This document shows, piece after piece, positions 43,455-53,109 of a stretch of 64,000 nt of DNA. Numbering within the stretch: position 1 is the stretch's first letter; each line of letters starts with the position of its first letter. The position numbers and the translations under genes are program-made. The stretch spans positions 28,362 through 92,361 of the forward strand of contig NZ_BATQ01000184.1 in the NCBI RefSeq assembly GCF_000739635.1, in the 5' to 3' direction. The DNA is from Verrucomicrobium sp. BvORR034 (GTDB lineage: Bacteria; Verrucomicrobiota; Verrucomicrobiia; Verrucomicrobiales; Verrucomicrobiaceae). The notes below the pieces were generated by a model. The model was given only the letters and a program-made list of their open reading frames with translations. It did not search any database and was not told the origin of the DNA.

Positions 43455-45242
43455 TTACTTCACGCCGTGATAGATCACCTTGGCGTCGGCCGCCTCTCGG
43501 AGGCTGCTCCAGGTGTAGTCAAAGTAGTACTCCACCTTGCGGTCCGCCGCCCAGGTGATGCGGAAGTGATTGTTGGCCAGGGTCTCCCATTGCGGTGCGC
43601 CATCGATGCCCGGCCCGGTGACAGTGCGGTCAGCGTGGAATTGCAGCTCTCCCTTCTCCCCCCGCCAACGGCTGCCGGGCAGCCATTTGGTCAGTTCGGC
43701 CGCATCCTGCGGGCCATAGAAGCTCTCCGGAAGCACGTGCTCATTCTCACCCCGATGCTGCTCGCGGCGCACCCCATCCTTCATGTACACAATGGTGAGT
43801 CCCTTGTTCCAGTAGGGATTGGGATCCGCCCCCAGATTAGGTGGGTCAACCGCAAAGAAGGCGCGCTGGTTCTCCACCAGGTCCTTCACCCGAGCGGTAA
43901 CATCGGCGTTCTTTCCACCCGTGCCATAGATGGCGGAGAGCACCTGAACAGGCCAGCGGGTGGGGCTGGCGACGACCTTGGGCAATGTGGAGACCGCAGC
44001 GGCAGGAGGAGATGACGAGGGGGACGGTTCTGCCGCCGCCTTTTTGGCAGGAGCGGGCTCGTCTTCAGGAGCACCCACGGGCAAGATAACGCGGCGCTTC
44101 GGATCGTGCGGGACCACATACTTGATCCAGGTGGAACTGCCACCACCCCAGAGGGGCTTGCCGGGGAAGTCCTCACCGGCATGGGCTCGCATGTGGCCAT
44201 CACCATCTGCCCAAGGTTGGGCGATGACACTGGCCCGGACCTCGGTGCCCTCTTCCCGCAGGCGAATGAAGTCACGAGCCCGACCAGGGTCGTCACACAC
44301 TGACCACAAACCGGATGCGGGATCGGATACGAAGCCAAACTCATTCTTCCCAAAGCAACCCGCCACGGCGAAGTACTTGGCTCCTCCCCATCGCAGGCGG
44401 TTGTTGGCCACATGAAACACCAGCCAGTCCCCTTGGCGCACCTGCACGTCCATGCGCTCCACGGTGGCGCCGTAGATCTCATCCAGCAGCGTTCTTTGTT
44501 CGATCCGTCGGCCGTTTTTGTAAGCCTCAACCACAAAGTCGTCGGTGACCGTGATCAAGTGGGTGGCCACCCGGGTGGAAGAACCTACCACCATCGACCG
44601 CAGTTCCGTCGCGGGTGGAGGCGACTGAGCCAGCCGCTTTTCACCACCTGGCTGGGCGCGATCACTGGGATGCGAGAGCAACTGGGGTGGAATGGGACCC
44701 AGTTCCTCCTGGCCCGGAGGCTTCCAGCGAATCTGGATGCCTTCATTGCCCCGTCCCCCGACAAATCCGGCCGAGACGAATTTTACAGAGCCCTTCTTGA
44801 GCGCGATCGTTGCGACCCTTTCCTCGCCATCGCGGAAGCCGCAGACTTCCTGGTCATCCACCATGAGCACATTGCGATCATAGAAGCTGCGAGTGGAGAA
44901 TTGGTATTCTCCATCGCTCTCAATTTTCAAATATCCCGTGGCGAGGGCGTTGCGATCCGGGTTCCATCGCCAGGGAGAGAGCGATTCCGCCACGTACTTC
45001 CTACGGGTCGGGTCCCCGAATTCCTTGAGCGGCAGGGCAAAGTTGTTTTCGTCCGTTTGGGCGTCCCGTCTAGGGTACTCCACCACCATGAGGCCGGGGA
45101 TGTTGGGAGCCGGTTCTTCTGCCTGAAGGCTTCCGGAAAATGGCAGGATGACAAGGGAGGCAATGCCTGCCAGCGCAGCACGCTTCAGGAAAAATGTGGT
45201 GCGGCGCGACGAGGCACACGCAGAGAGGGGCGGAGTTTTCAT
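43455..45242 (-). CDS. Secreted PA14-like protein
   Basis: The 595-residue protein has a signal peptide. A PA14-like domain at about 60-190 shows YLKIESDGEYQFSTRSFYDR, then NVLMVDDQEV and GGRGNEGIQIRWKPPGQ, typical of carbohydrate-binding PA14 modules. A central strand-rich region (about 215-360) follows, then an Ala/Ser/Pro linker. The C-terminal part carries SAIYGTGGKNADVT and an EYYFDYTW end. It probably binds an external glycan. Confidence 0.78.
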   Translation of the reverse strand: MKTPPLSACASSRRTTFFLKRAALAGIASLVILPFSGSLQAEEPAPNIPGLMVVEYPRRDAQTDENNFALPLKEFGDPTRRKYVAESLSPWRWNPDRNALATGYLKIESDGEYQFSTRSFYDRNVLMVDDQEVCGFRDGEERVATIALKKGSVKFVSAGFVGGRGNEGIQIRWKPPGQEELGPIPPQLLSHPSDRAQPGGEKRLAQSPPPATELRSMVVGSSTRVATHLITVTDDFVVEAYKNGRRIEQRTLLDEIYGATVERMDVQVRQGDWLVFHVANNRLRWGGAKYFAVAGCFGKNEFGFVSDPASGLWSVCDDPGRARDFIRLREEGTEVRASVIAQPWADGDGHMRAHAGEDFPGKPLWGGGSSTWIKYVVPHDPKRRVILPVGAPEDEPAPAKKAAAEPSPSSSPPAAAVSTLPKVVASPTRWPVQVLSAIYGTGGKNADVTARVKDLVENQRAFFAVDPPNLGADPNPYWNKGLTIVYMKDGVRREQHRGENEHVLPESFYGPQDAAELTKWLPGSRWRGEKGELQFHADRTVTGPGIDGAPQWETLANNHFRITWAADRKVEYYFDYTWSSLREAADAKVIYHGVK

Positions 45243-45956
45243 GGCAGCGTGAGGAAAACAACTCCGACATCATTTATCGGAGCCTGCACAAAATATCATG
45301 GTCGCGAATCCGGCACACGACGGAAGTTGTAAGGAAAGTGTACCTGAAGGTGGATTGAAGGGCCGGTAGTTGCGCGAGACACCCCTACTCACGCCGCAGA
45401 ATAAAGGAGGGCGTGGTCTCCGGCCCCGCGTGGGAGCGGAGGGAGAGATGTCTTGCCACCGATGCGGGGAGTTGCCGACTGCCACCTCAAGGGTACCGCG
45501 CCCTGACCGTCCCGCATGCGGGACGGAACTCCAACCCTGCCAGCGGAACGAAGGGCGTAGTCCGGTTGTGCCATCCGGCTTGGGGGGCGAAGGGAACAGC
45601 ATGCAAACACCCTTGTCCGGCGTCGCTATCCACGAGTCCTCTGACGCCAAGGGCGTCAAACAAAGTAGCCCAGGGTAAGGCGAGGCACGAGCCGCCACCC
45701 TGGGTACAAGGGCAAGTGGATCAGAACTCCAAAGTGAGTTCTACAAACCGTGACCACATCCCTGAGGTGTCCACCACACTCAGGACGGCCGCCTCCGGGT
45801 GATCTGAACGGTTTGTTGAACTCCCTTGGAGTTCCAGCGTCATCCATCGATACCCGGGGTGACGACCGCTTCGCGGTCTGATCCCGCGACTGCGGGACTA
45901 TTCTGTATCACGCTGTTGGCGTAGGAAAAACGCAAGATCCCCCACCCAAACGCCAC
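45243..45956. other. 714-nt intergenic region with repeats, no gene supported
   Basis: The region holds the repeat copy at 45498-45590, small hairpins such as AGAACTCC/AGTTCT near 45724, and an ACCGCTTCGCGGT palindrome near 45864. Reading frames here lack any recognisable protein pattern. Confidence 0.7.
45498..45590. repeat. Dispersed palindromic repeat, copy 5
   Basis: CCGTCCCGCATGCGGGACGG is near 45507-45526, followed by GGCGTAGTCCGGTTGTGCCA, the tail also seen after copy 3. The outer AAAGTAGT arm is missing. Confidence 0.7.
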
Positions 45957-46679
45957 CTAACTCTTCTTCAGCTCATAGATTTCCCCACGCCCGCTAATGG
46001 GCGCGAAGATCATAAGCAGATGGCCGGGGGCCAATTGATAGAGCTGGCCCACACTGTCGCGATCTTCCTGCCCAGCATCTGACCCGGTACCCTTGCCGCC
46101 GCGGAGGTTGCTATACCCCTGCGGCTTGTCGTCCTCATAATAGCTGCCGCCGAGAAAAAGCAGCGAGTCTGCAGAGTAAGGCAGCAGCACGCCCACCCGA
46201 CGCTGGGAGCCACTGTGTTTCTGGAAGGCAATGCCTTTGGCCCCTTCGCGACGAATTTCGCAGGAAAAGAAGGGGTAGGCATACACCCCGAGGTTCGAGC
46301 CTTGAATGCTGCGCACCTGCCATTTCCCCACGAAGGTGGAGGGAATGGGCATGGGCTCGCGTTTCATGTCGAGCAGGCGGATCACCTCGTTCGCGGCCTG
46401 GAGGGTATCGGCGTCGCTGGAGGTAAGGTGCGGTTTCACCTCCTCTCGCAAGAGATGCTCTGCTGCTTTGAGAAGTTGCCCATGGCTGGTCTCCATATAG
46501 CCAACCAGAGGATCGGCCTTGGCGGGCTCTTGTGCGGTGGCCAGGGGAGCCACGGTGGAGAACAAAGCGAGGGCGGAGGCTGCCGCGGTGAGGCGAACAA
46601 CCGTGCGAATCGTGAGGGGGGTATTTAACATGCCCAAAAGGTGCGCGAGTTTCTGCGGTCGTCCAGTGCCTCCCTTCAT
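45957..46679 (-). CDS. Secreted protein of unknown function
   Basis: The 240-residue protein has a signal peptide with an extended N-terminal region (cleaved after about ATA). The rest is helical then beta-rich, with GKWQVRSIQGSNLGVYAYPF. No family is recognised. ATG 46679 overlaps the TGA of the aldo/keto reductase gene as TGATG; ATG 46631 would give a shorter N-terminus and cannot be excluded. Confidence 0.65.
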   Translation of the reverse strand: MKGGTGRPQKLAHLLGMLNTPLTIRTVVRLTAAASALALFSTVAPLATAQEPAKADPLVGYMETSHGQLLKAAEHLLREEVKPHLTSSDADTLQAANEVIRLLDMKREPMPIPSTFVGKWQVRSIQGSNLGVYAYPFFSCEIRREGAKGIAFQKHSGSQRRVGVLLPYSADSLLFLGGSYYEDDKPQGYSNLRGGKGTGSDAGQEDRDSVGQLYQLAPGHLLMIFAPISGRGEIYELKKS

Positions 46680-47473
46680 CACCCTTCTGGCGGGACATGT
46701 TGAGGGTGCGTGGCAAAGCCATCCTCCAAGGTAGAGAGATCTTGCAGGTCCGACTGGGTGAGCTGAAATTGCTGAGCTGCAAGGTTCTCGGCAAGGTGCG
46801 GAGTTTGCGAAGACCGTGGGAGCACGGCCAGCCCTTGGGCGAGGGACCAGGCGATCAATACCTGGGCTGACGTAGCTTCATGCCGGGCAGCCACCTCCTT
46901 CAGCACCGGATGGTCCAGGCGCTGCCCCTTAACCAGCGGAGAATGCGCCGCGATCTGCACTCCATGGCCCTGGCACCATTGAACGAGAGCCGTTCGTGGC
47001 AGAAATGGGCTGACCTCAATCTGATTCCACGAGGGCAGAGGCAGCCCTCGTTCCACCAAACCCTCCAGATGCCGGATGTCGAAATTGCTCACGCCCACCG
47101 CGCCCACCTCCGGCCAAGCGGCGGCTTCTTGCAACAACTCCCAGGCACGAAGCCACTCTCCCGCCGGGGCATGGAGGAGAAGTAGATCGACCTGACCGAG
47201 ACGCTCCACGGTTTCGCGAGCCGCAGACAGCACGCGCGCAGGCACCGCCACATCCCGCGACAGGATCTTGGAAACAACAAAAACCTCGCACCTGGGAATG
47301 CCGCAGTCCGCGACGGCACGCGACACCGCCTCCTCATTGCGATAGAGGGTGGCGGTATCGAGATGCCGGTAGCCGAGGTCCAATGCCGAACGGCACACCT
47401 CATAGGTCCGGGAGCCCAATTGATAGGTGCCCAGCCCGATGCGGTGCGCCGCCGGCAGTGTGTTCAAAGCCAT
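46679..47473 (-). CDS. Aldo/keto reductase
   Basis: The 264-residue TIM-barrel oxidoreductase has D39 and Y44 in HLDTATLYRNE, K69 in VVSKIL and H101 in LLLHAP, which form the catalytic tetrad. GVSNFDI and the C-terminal LPRSSQTPHLAENL (NADPH 2'-phosphate binding) complete the pattern. It reduces aldehydes or ketones with NADPH; substrate unknown. Start ATG 47473 is preferred to GTG 47476. Confidence 0.92.
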   Translation of the reverse strand: MALNTLPAAHRIGLGTYQLGSRTYEVCRSALDLGYRHLDTATLYRNEEAVSRAVADCGIPRCEVFVVSKILSRDVAVPARVLSAARETVERLGQVDLLLLHAPAGEWLRAWELLQEAAAWPEVGAVGVSNFDIRHLEGLVERGLPLPSWNQIEVSPFLPRTALVQWCQGHGVQIAAHSPLVKGQRLDHPVLKEVAARHEATSAQVLIAWSLAQGLAVLPRSSQTPHLAENLAAQQFQLTQSDLQDLSTLEDGFATHPQHVPPEG

Positions 47474-47496
47474 CACTTCATGCAGAGGCCAGCGGC

Positions 47497-49113
47497 TTAC
47501 ATGCGGTTGCGGTAGATACTGTCAATGTGACGGATGTTCTCCGTGTGCTTGATGAAGCGCAGCGGATTCTTCCGGAACTTCCGTAGGGAAAGCCCCAGGG
47601 TCGCCTCCACGTTGCAGGCCAGCAGGGCATCGAGCCGCTGACGATACGCGGGATCAAGCGAAGCACCGTACTGGTCCGCATAGAGATGCAGCAGGGAGTG
47701 ATTCAACTCCAGGGCCTCCACGATCAGCTCCAATCCGCCGGGGCGGAGGTTGGTGTCCCGCAGGTCCAGAACCTGAAGGGCCTGATTGTGGCGGAGGAAG
47801 TCCGCGATGAGATCTGCGCCATTGCCATCGAAGTAATTGGGCAGCTCTCCAAGGTCCGTGGTGGACTTGTAGAAACCGACACCCAGATACCGGAGGGAGG
47901 GCAGGCCGGAGGCAACCTCCAGAATGGCTTCAAGACCACGCTGCTGGATTCGGTTCGATGACAGCTCGAGCCGCACCAGGTGTTCATAGCCTTTCACCCC
48001 TTCTGCGATCAGCTTTGCCCCTTCGTCACCGAGACGGTTGATGGAGGCAAACAGACCGGTGAGGCCCACACGCCCCTCCGACTTCAAGAACTCGAAGTAG
48101 GCGGCGATGTGCCGGGCACCCGCAGGCGTGACGCCGTTGGCATCCACGTAGAGCGTGCGCAGGGTGGAGTTCTTCCGCAAGCTGGCAAAAAGCACGGCGA
48201 TGCCCTCGTCGAAGAGCCCGGTGTTCGCCAGGTCCAGAGTCTCCAGCGAGGCATTGGTCTCCAGCATGGAGGCAAGATGCTGCACCCCCTCGAGATGAAG
48301 CGGATTGCGCTTCAGCCACAGGGATTTCACGGTGTGATTGTCCCGCAACGCGTCCGCGAGCGAGGCCGAGCCGCTGGTGCCGATGCAATTCCCGGCCAGA
48401 TAAAGGGTCTGGATGGACTCGCCTGTCTGGGGATTGCTCACCAACCGGGCGATGTGAGCCGCCCCGGCATCCCCCACGATGTTATTGCCAAGGAGGAAGT
48501 GCTGGACGTTCGCATTGTGCTGCACGGAATCCACGAGGGCTCCGATGTGACGGTCAGCCACGACCTGCTTGCACATGTCCATGCGGCCCTCGCAGTCGAG
48601 GGCGCCACGCGTGAACTCCATGCGGGGCAGGGATTCAGGAGCGCCTGTGCCGGACTCCAGGTGCTGGAACACCGGCTTCAGATCTTCCAGGGGAGCGACG
48701 TCCACCGGCATGGGTGTGGGGTGCAGGATGCCGTCCGAGAACGGCACCTGGAGCAGGGCCTCAAACTGGGCACGCTGCCCGGGCAGCCGGGCGATTCGGA
48801 AGGGGTTGTCCTCCACGTGCGTTGGCTCCTCGATCTCACGCTGTTCCAGCCAGGCCTGCCGCAGCTTCGCCAGGAGACGGCCATACTGGATGTAGGCCAG
48901 CGTACGGTCCTTGTCCTCACAGGGGAACAGGTGCCGGGCCAGCTGATGGGCCAGACCGGTGCGCTTGTCCTCCGCACCGCCCAGACGCGGCGCGAGCATG
49001 CCGCTATCCCCTACCCTGCGTCCTGCGGCGAGACACGCCTGATCTTCGGCCAGCTTGGCAGCCAGCAGCTCGAAGGAGAGTGTTTCGTTTTGGATGAGGG
49101 CATGAGTATGCAT
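47497..49113 (-). CDS. RNI-type leucine-rich-repeat protein
   Basis: The 538-residue protein has an N-terminal helical region (1-190) and then about ten LRRs of the ribonuclease-inhibitor type with the pattern LxxLxLxxNxIGDxGAxxLA, in the register of eukaryotic NLR repeats (for example NNIVGDAGAAHIARLVS and NRIQQRGLEAIL). No signal peptide is seen. ATG 49113 starts the natural N-terminus. Such soluble LRR proteins in PVC bacteria are candidate secreted effectors or protein-interaction scaffolds; no chaperone gene lies beside it. Confidence 0.85.
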   Translation of the reverse strand: MHTHALIQNETLSFELLAAKLAEDQACLAAGRRVGDSGMLAPRLGGAEDKRTGLAHQLARHLFPCEDKDRTLAYIQYGRLLAKLRQAWLEQREIEEPTHVEDNPFRIARLPGQRAQFEALLQVPFSDGILHPTPMPVDVAPLEDLKPVFQHLESGTGAPESLPRMEFTRGALDCEGRMDMCKQVVADRHIGALVDSVQHNANVQHFLLGNNIVGDAGAAHIARLVSNPQTGESIQTLYLAGNCIGTSGSASLADALRDNHTVKSLWLKRNPLHLEGVQHLASMLETNASLETLDLANTGLFDEGIAVLFASLRKNSTLRTLYVDANGVTPAGARHIAAYFEFLKSEGRVGLTGLFASINRLGDEGAKLIAEGVKGYEHLVRLELSSNRIQQRGLEAILEVASGLPSLRYLGVGFYKSTTDLGELPNYFDGNGADLIADFLRHNQALQVLDLRDTNLRPGGLELIVEALELNHSLLHLYADQYGASLDPAYRQRLDALLACNVEATLGLSLRKFRKNPLRFIKHTENIRHIDSIYRNRM

Positions 49114-49612
49114 GGTTCTTAGGGGTGTGGTTTTCACGGCGGCATGCAGGCACCTTGTTGGTGTGGGCCACATGACCGCGCCGCCTGAAAGAAGCGGGGG
49201 GTGTATTTGTCTGTTGTTTCTTTTTGGGGGTGCTTCTTTTTTGAAGACGGGTGTTCATCTATACACCTTTTGCCGGAATTGGCAAGATTTTTTGCATTGC
49301 CTGAAGAAGTTTTTAGAAAAAGAAACTGAGGAACCCCGCCAATATTCCCCATGGGGAGAATAGGAGTTTCATGAGGAAGTCTTGGGTTTTAGCATGGCAG
49401 TTCGATTCAATAACATATTCCAAACCCTTACGAACCCGGAGGGTTCATGAGATAACGCGCCAGATAATTCCTAATTCCTAATTCCTAATTCCTAATTCCT
49501 AATTCCTAATTCCTAATTCCTAATTCCTAATTCCTAATTCCTAATTCCTAATTCCTAATTCCTAATTCCTAATTCCTAATTCCTAATTCCTAATTCCTAA
49601 TTCCTAATTCCA
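49114..49612. other. 499-nt intergenic region with AT-rich promoter zone and heptamer array
   Basis: Upstream of the LRR gene the DNA is AT-rich (49205-49440) and contains the 12-bp palindrome TCCCCATGGGGA at 49346-49357. The heptamer array at 49465-49611 fills the rest. No gene is supported. Confidence 0.65.
49465..49611. repeat. Perfect heptamer tandem array, (TAATTCC)x21
   Basis: Twenty-one exact tandem copies of TAATTCC cover 147 bp. The array ends one base before the stop codon (complement at 49613-49615) of the PaaK/CapK-like gene and lies 352 nt upstream of the LRR gene start. The array is AT-rich in a GC-rich genome and a likely site of slippage. Confidence 0.97.
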
Positions 49613-50953
49613 TCACCCCTTCACCACCAGCCGGAACTTCCCGGAATGCGGATCAACCGCCAGGTCGTCCACCTCCTCGACCTGGAATCTCACGTTGGAC
49701 ATCTCCTTGCCCTCCAACAATCCTCGCAGGGTGCGGTGCACGGCTTCGTGAGTGGAAGTTCTTTCCTCATTCCCCAGGCCGTTTTCCAAGCGGGCGCGGA
49801 AGCGGAACGACGTCTTGTCCTCCAGCACCACCTGCCAGGCGTTGAGGCCGGGCACGACCAGTTCTGCCACGACGATGGGATGAATAAAGTCCTCCTGCCC
49901 ATGCACGTTCGTAAAGACGAGGGCGTTCTCCTGCCGGCCCACCACCTCCCGCACGCGGGTATAGGGGTACGGGCTGGGGGCGGCCTCACGGTCTGGTACC
50001 AGCACGTCGTCCATGCGGTAACGGATGAGGGGCATGGTCTCGTTAAACAGATTCGTCACTGCGGTGTAGTCGTCGCCCAGCTCAAAGATGAGGTCATCCT
50101 CCAGCAGATGCATGCCTTCGACCCCACGCAGGGACATGGCCATGTAGAGATGCTCGCTGGAGGCGTAGCCGTTCAGCACCGGCACGCCGAAGACCCGCTC
50201 CAGATACGCCTTCACATCGGGCAGCAGCGGTTCTCCGCCGTTGCCCAGTTCCGTTGGCTGGATGCGCAGCTCGCCGCGCTCCTGGGCCTCGGCCAGCATC
50301 TTCAAGATGGCGGCATAGCCGCTCAACACCTCCGGCTGGAAGCGGTTGAGCTCCTCCACGATCTTGCCCAGCGGCTGGCCGACATCGAAGGTGCGCACAT
50401 CGTGGAAGAAGCTGTTGGACCCCTGGTTGCCCGTGAGCATGAGGCTCACCCCGGCAAAGTGACCCTGCGTGGCGGCGACAAAAGCCACACGCTTTTTCCA
50501 CCGCAGCTTCGAGGCCCTGGCCACCTGACTGGCTCCGCGAATCCAGTCGGCCTTGGAGTAGACAAAATAGCCGATGGTCCCAGAGGTGCCTGAGGTGTGC
50601 AGCACGTGATACTTGCCATCTAGCAACTCCGCCGGTTCCGCAGAATGGGCGAGGAAATCGGCAATGCGCTGACGGCTGATGTTACGGTCGGTGACAATTT
50701 CGTCAAAATGCTCATTCACCTCCTGCTTGGTCAACAACGGGAAATCCGTTGGCACACAGGTGGCGGGGTCGATCTGCCGCTCCTTCATAAGGCGACGGTA
50801 GTACGGGGATCGTACCTGCGACCAGGTCGCGAGTTTGCGGAACTTGCGAAGCTGCGCCACTTCCAGCTGCGAGCGGGTGAAGCGGCCATTCCGCCGGTGA
50901 TTCCACAAGGCCTTCAGCCACAGATAGGATTCTCTAGGGGGGTGGAATCTCAT
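49613..50953 (-). CDS. PaaK/CapK-family adenylate-forming enzyme
   Basis: The 446-residue member of the phenylacetate-CoA ligase/CapK family has the nucleotide loop HTSGTSGTIGYF (T120 onward), FVAATQGHFAG and the ending LIRYRMDDVL...REVVGRQENA as in PaaK enzymes. Such proteins activate aryl or hydroxy acids, and CapK-like members appear in polysaccharide loci. It has no neighbour in its pathway. Its 3' end meets the heptamer array. Confidence 0.85.
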   Translation of the reverse strand: MRFHPPRESYLWLKALWNHRRNGRFTRSQLEVAQLRKFRKLATWSQVRSPYYRRLMKERQIDPATCVPTDFPLLTKQEVNEHFDEIVTDRNISRQRIADFLAHSAEPAELLDGKYHVLHTSGTSGTIGYFVYSKADWIRGASQVARASKLRWKKRVAFVAATQGHFAGVSLMLTGNQGSNSFFHDVRTFDVGQPLGKIVEELNRFQPEVLSGYAAILKMLAEAQERGELRIQPTELGNGGEPLLPDVKAYLERVFGVPVLNGYASSEHLYMAMSLRGVEGMHLLEDDLIFELGDDYTAVTNLFNETMPLIRYRMDDVLVPDREAAPSPYPYTRVREVVGRQENALVFTNVHGQEDFIHPIVVAELVVPGLNAWQVVLEDKTSFRFRARLENGLGNEERTSTHEAVHRTLRGLLEGKEMSNVRFQVEEVDDLAVDPHSGKFRLVVKG

Positions 50954-51277
50954 GGAGATGGAAGTTTACTCTCGCTCGCCGCGAGTCGCCTTTCGATGCG
51001 GGCTCGGAAAAATCAAGCCCGCTTCATCAAAGACACATGACAAGAAGACTCAAGGCGCAAGACCTGAGCTCGCGGCCGAGAGTACACCCCTCGACGATCC
51101 ATCCAAGCGTCCCATCAGGTACGGCGGCTGCGGCTGACTTTTGACTTTCCACTCTCAACTCTTCACTGCTTGCCCCTCTAGTTCGAGGCATCACGACCGC
51201 CTCCCCTACCCGCATGGAAATTTTCCACCTGGATGATAAGACCTGCACCCTGGGCCATTACTATTCGGGCTCACGCC
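50954..51277. other. 324-nt intergenic region, no gene supported
   Basis: Divergent spacer between the PaaK-like and hydrolase genes. It carries a low-complexity stretch TGACTTTTGACTTTCCACTC around 51137-51156, similar in style to AAAAGTTGAGAGTAAGAAGTG blocks near 53930 and 56750. Confidence 0.55.
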
Positions 51278-52411
51278 ATGTTCTTCGCCATGTCCTGTTT
51301 CCCGGCCCGTTTTCTTCCCCTGCTTGTCCTCGCCACCCCGCTGCTCGCGGCGGACGTGGAGCTTACTGATACGGTGCAGCTTCCCGAGTGTCACAGCCTC
51401 GGCTGGGTGCGGGCCAACACGCAGCCCAAGGAGCAAAAAACCTGGGACGGAGTGCTGGATGAGGCCAAGTGGGGCACGCCTTCCCCGCAGCAGGCCGTCT
51501 CGCGCAACTGGGACTGGCGGCTCACCGATGACGAATGGCGGCAGGCAGTGGCGGCCAAGGGCGAGGGAAAGAAGGAGGACGTGAAGTTTGACCTGTGGAT
51601 CCCCGAAAGCGTGAAGACCGCGAAGGGCATCGTGGTCATGTCCGGTCATGGCAGCGGCGAAAACCTCTTCAAACATCCCGAACTGCGCAAGATGGCCGCA
51701 GAGCTGAATCTGGCGGTGTTCAAGTTCGTGGGCAATCCCATGCAGCGCGGCTTCTGGCCCCGCAGTCTGCTCTATGACCGACTAAAGCAGTATGGCGAAA
51801 AGGCTGGACATCCCGAACTGGCGAACGCGCCGCTCTTCCTCTACGGCCATTCCAACGGCACCGGCTTCTCCGCGATTTTCACCGCCACCGAGGGCAGCCG
51901 CGTCTGGGCCTGGGTGTCCATGCGGCCCGGCACGACCTTCCAGGTGTACCAGCCCGGGGCGGCTCAGGTGCCAGGCCTCGTGATCTTCGGCGAAGACGAT
52001 CCCTTCCTCGCTCGCCCTTCCAAGGAGGAAAACCTCACCGTGGTGGAAGTGATGCGAAAGAAACACGCCGCCCTCTGGACATCCACCGTGGAGCCCAAGA
52101 CCGGCCACGGCCCAGGCGAGAAGACGTGGCCCCTCGTCTTCTCCTTCCTCCGCCACACCTTCGCCGCCCGCGTGCCCGCAGACAGCGATCCGGGAAAAGG
52201 ACCGGTCAAGCTGACCGTGCCCGCCGTGGAATCCGGCAGTCTGGGGAAAAACTGGGATGCGGCTGTGGGTGGGTATCAGACCCTCACAGTCGCACCGTTT
52301 CAGGCCTACTCCGGCGACAAGGCAACGGCTTCGTGGTTGGTGAATGAAGCGTTCGCCAAAGACTGGCAGACGTTTCAGAAGGAGGGGAAAGTCGGGGGAG
52401 CGGGTTCTTAG
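51278..52411 (+). CDS. Secreted alpha/beta hydrolase
   Basis: The 377-residue protein starts at ATG 51278 with a signal peptide (ending ATPLLAA). The hydrolase core shows VVMSGHGSGEN, the nucleophile elbow LYGHSNGTG (catalytic Ser), the acid VIFGEDDPF and a late His in PKTGHGPGE. It resembles dienelactone hydrolase or polyhydroxybutyrate-depolymerase-like secreted esterases. Substrate unknown. Confidence 0.82.
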   Translation: MFFAMSCFPARFLPLLVLATPLLAADVELTDTVQLPECHSLGWVRANTQPKEQKTWDGVLDEAKWGTPSPQQAVSRNWDWRLTDDEWRQAVAAKGEGKKEDVKFDLWIPESVKTAKGIVVMSGHGSGENLFKHPELRKMAAELNLAVFKFVGNPMQRGFWPRSLLYDRLKQYGEKAGHPELANAPLFLYGHSNGTGFSAIFTATEGSRVWAWVSMRPGTTFQVYQPGAAQVPGLVIFGEDDPFLARPSKEENLTVVEVMRKKHAALWTSTVEPKTGHGPGEKTWPLVFSFLRHTFAARVPADSDPGKGPVKLTVPAVESGSLGKNWDAAVGGYQTLTVAPFQAYSGDKATASWLVNEAFAKDWQTFQKEGKVGGAGS

Positions 52412-52436
52412 TGCTTGGCGCTTAGTGCGCAATCAG

Positions 52437-52480
52437 AAAAAGTAGTGTAGATCCCACACACGGGATCGTCAGTCGGGCCA
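52437..52480. repeat. Degenerate half copy of the dispersed repeat, copy 6
   Basis: AAAGTAGTGTAGATCCC followed by a decayed core (CACACACGGGATC) matches the left half of copy 1. It follows the hydrolase stop. Confidence 0.6.
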
Positions 52481-52637
52481 CCCATGTCGTCCGCGGAAAA
52501 CTGGAGTGCCCGCAAGTCCCCCCCATGGAACGCTTGGCAGGGACCAGGACAAATATGTCCCTCCGGCCGGGTTTCGATTGCCGGATGGGACCATGTTTCA
52601 CGAATCAGAAGGATAGGCATGCATTCACACCTCGGCA

Positions 52638-52925
52638 TCATGCCGCCGCCTCATCATCATCATTCGTTAGCTTCGTTAGCTCCTGAGGGAGGAAAATACG
52701 CACTTTCCCGCTGTCCAGTTCAACCATCAGCGCCTGCGTGGAGACCTGTCTCACCACGCCGCGTCTGCCGTGCGCCATCAGATTGCCTCCGGACACTACG
52801 ACGAAGTCATCTTGGGACAACCCGCCAGCGGGCAGGAGCGAGGCATGGTTGTGCAGCAGGCATTGCGCTTCATGCAACCTGGTGCCGGGATGGCATTCGC
52901 CCCCTTGCGGCACCGTGAAGGCCAT
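52638..52925 (-). CDS. Small KOW/SH3-like protein
   Basis: The 95-residue protein starts at ATG 52925. Residues about 40-90 read as a small beta-barrel, with DDFVVVSGGNLMAHGRRGVV then QALMVELDSGKVRIFLPQEL, as in KOW or SH3-like RNA- or protein-binding domains. No close family is recognised. It lies alone. Confidence 0.55.
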   Translation of the reverse strand: MAFTVPQGGECHPGTRLHEAQCLLHNHASLLPAGGLSQDDFVVVSGGNLMAHGRRGVVRQVSTQALMVELDSGKVRIFLPQELTKLTNDDDEAAA

Positions 52926-53109
52926 GTTTGAGATTCGACGAAAAGAGAACACAGGAAACAACTTGTAAAAAGTATTGAAGAAAGACCGGCCCGGCCTGCG
53001 GATATCGCGGTCAATCACCAGTTGGCGTTTCTGAGCCCCTGGCTGCCGTCACTGAGATGCCGCATCTGCGCCCCTCACCCAGCGTCCAGGGTTGCGATAC
53101 CTGCCCTGG

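Noticed and set aside
45370..45802. Reading frames of 100-130 codons in the 45.3-45.9 kb spacer
   Set aside because: They run through the palindromic repeat and have no protein-like pattern.
49465..49611. Heptamer array as a CRISPR array
   Set aside because: The repeats are 7 bp, contiguous and without spacers, and no cas gene is in the window.
49465..49611. Heptamer array as a coding phase-variation tract
   Set aside because: It lies outside every supported reading frame, one base past a stop codon, so slippage would not shift a protein frame.
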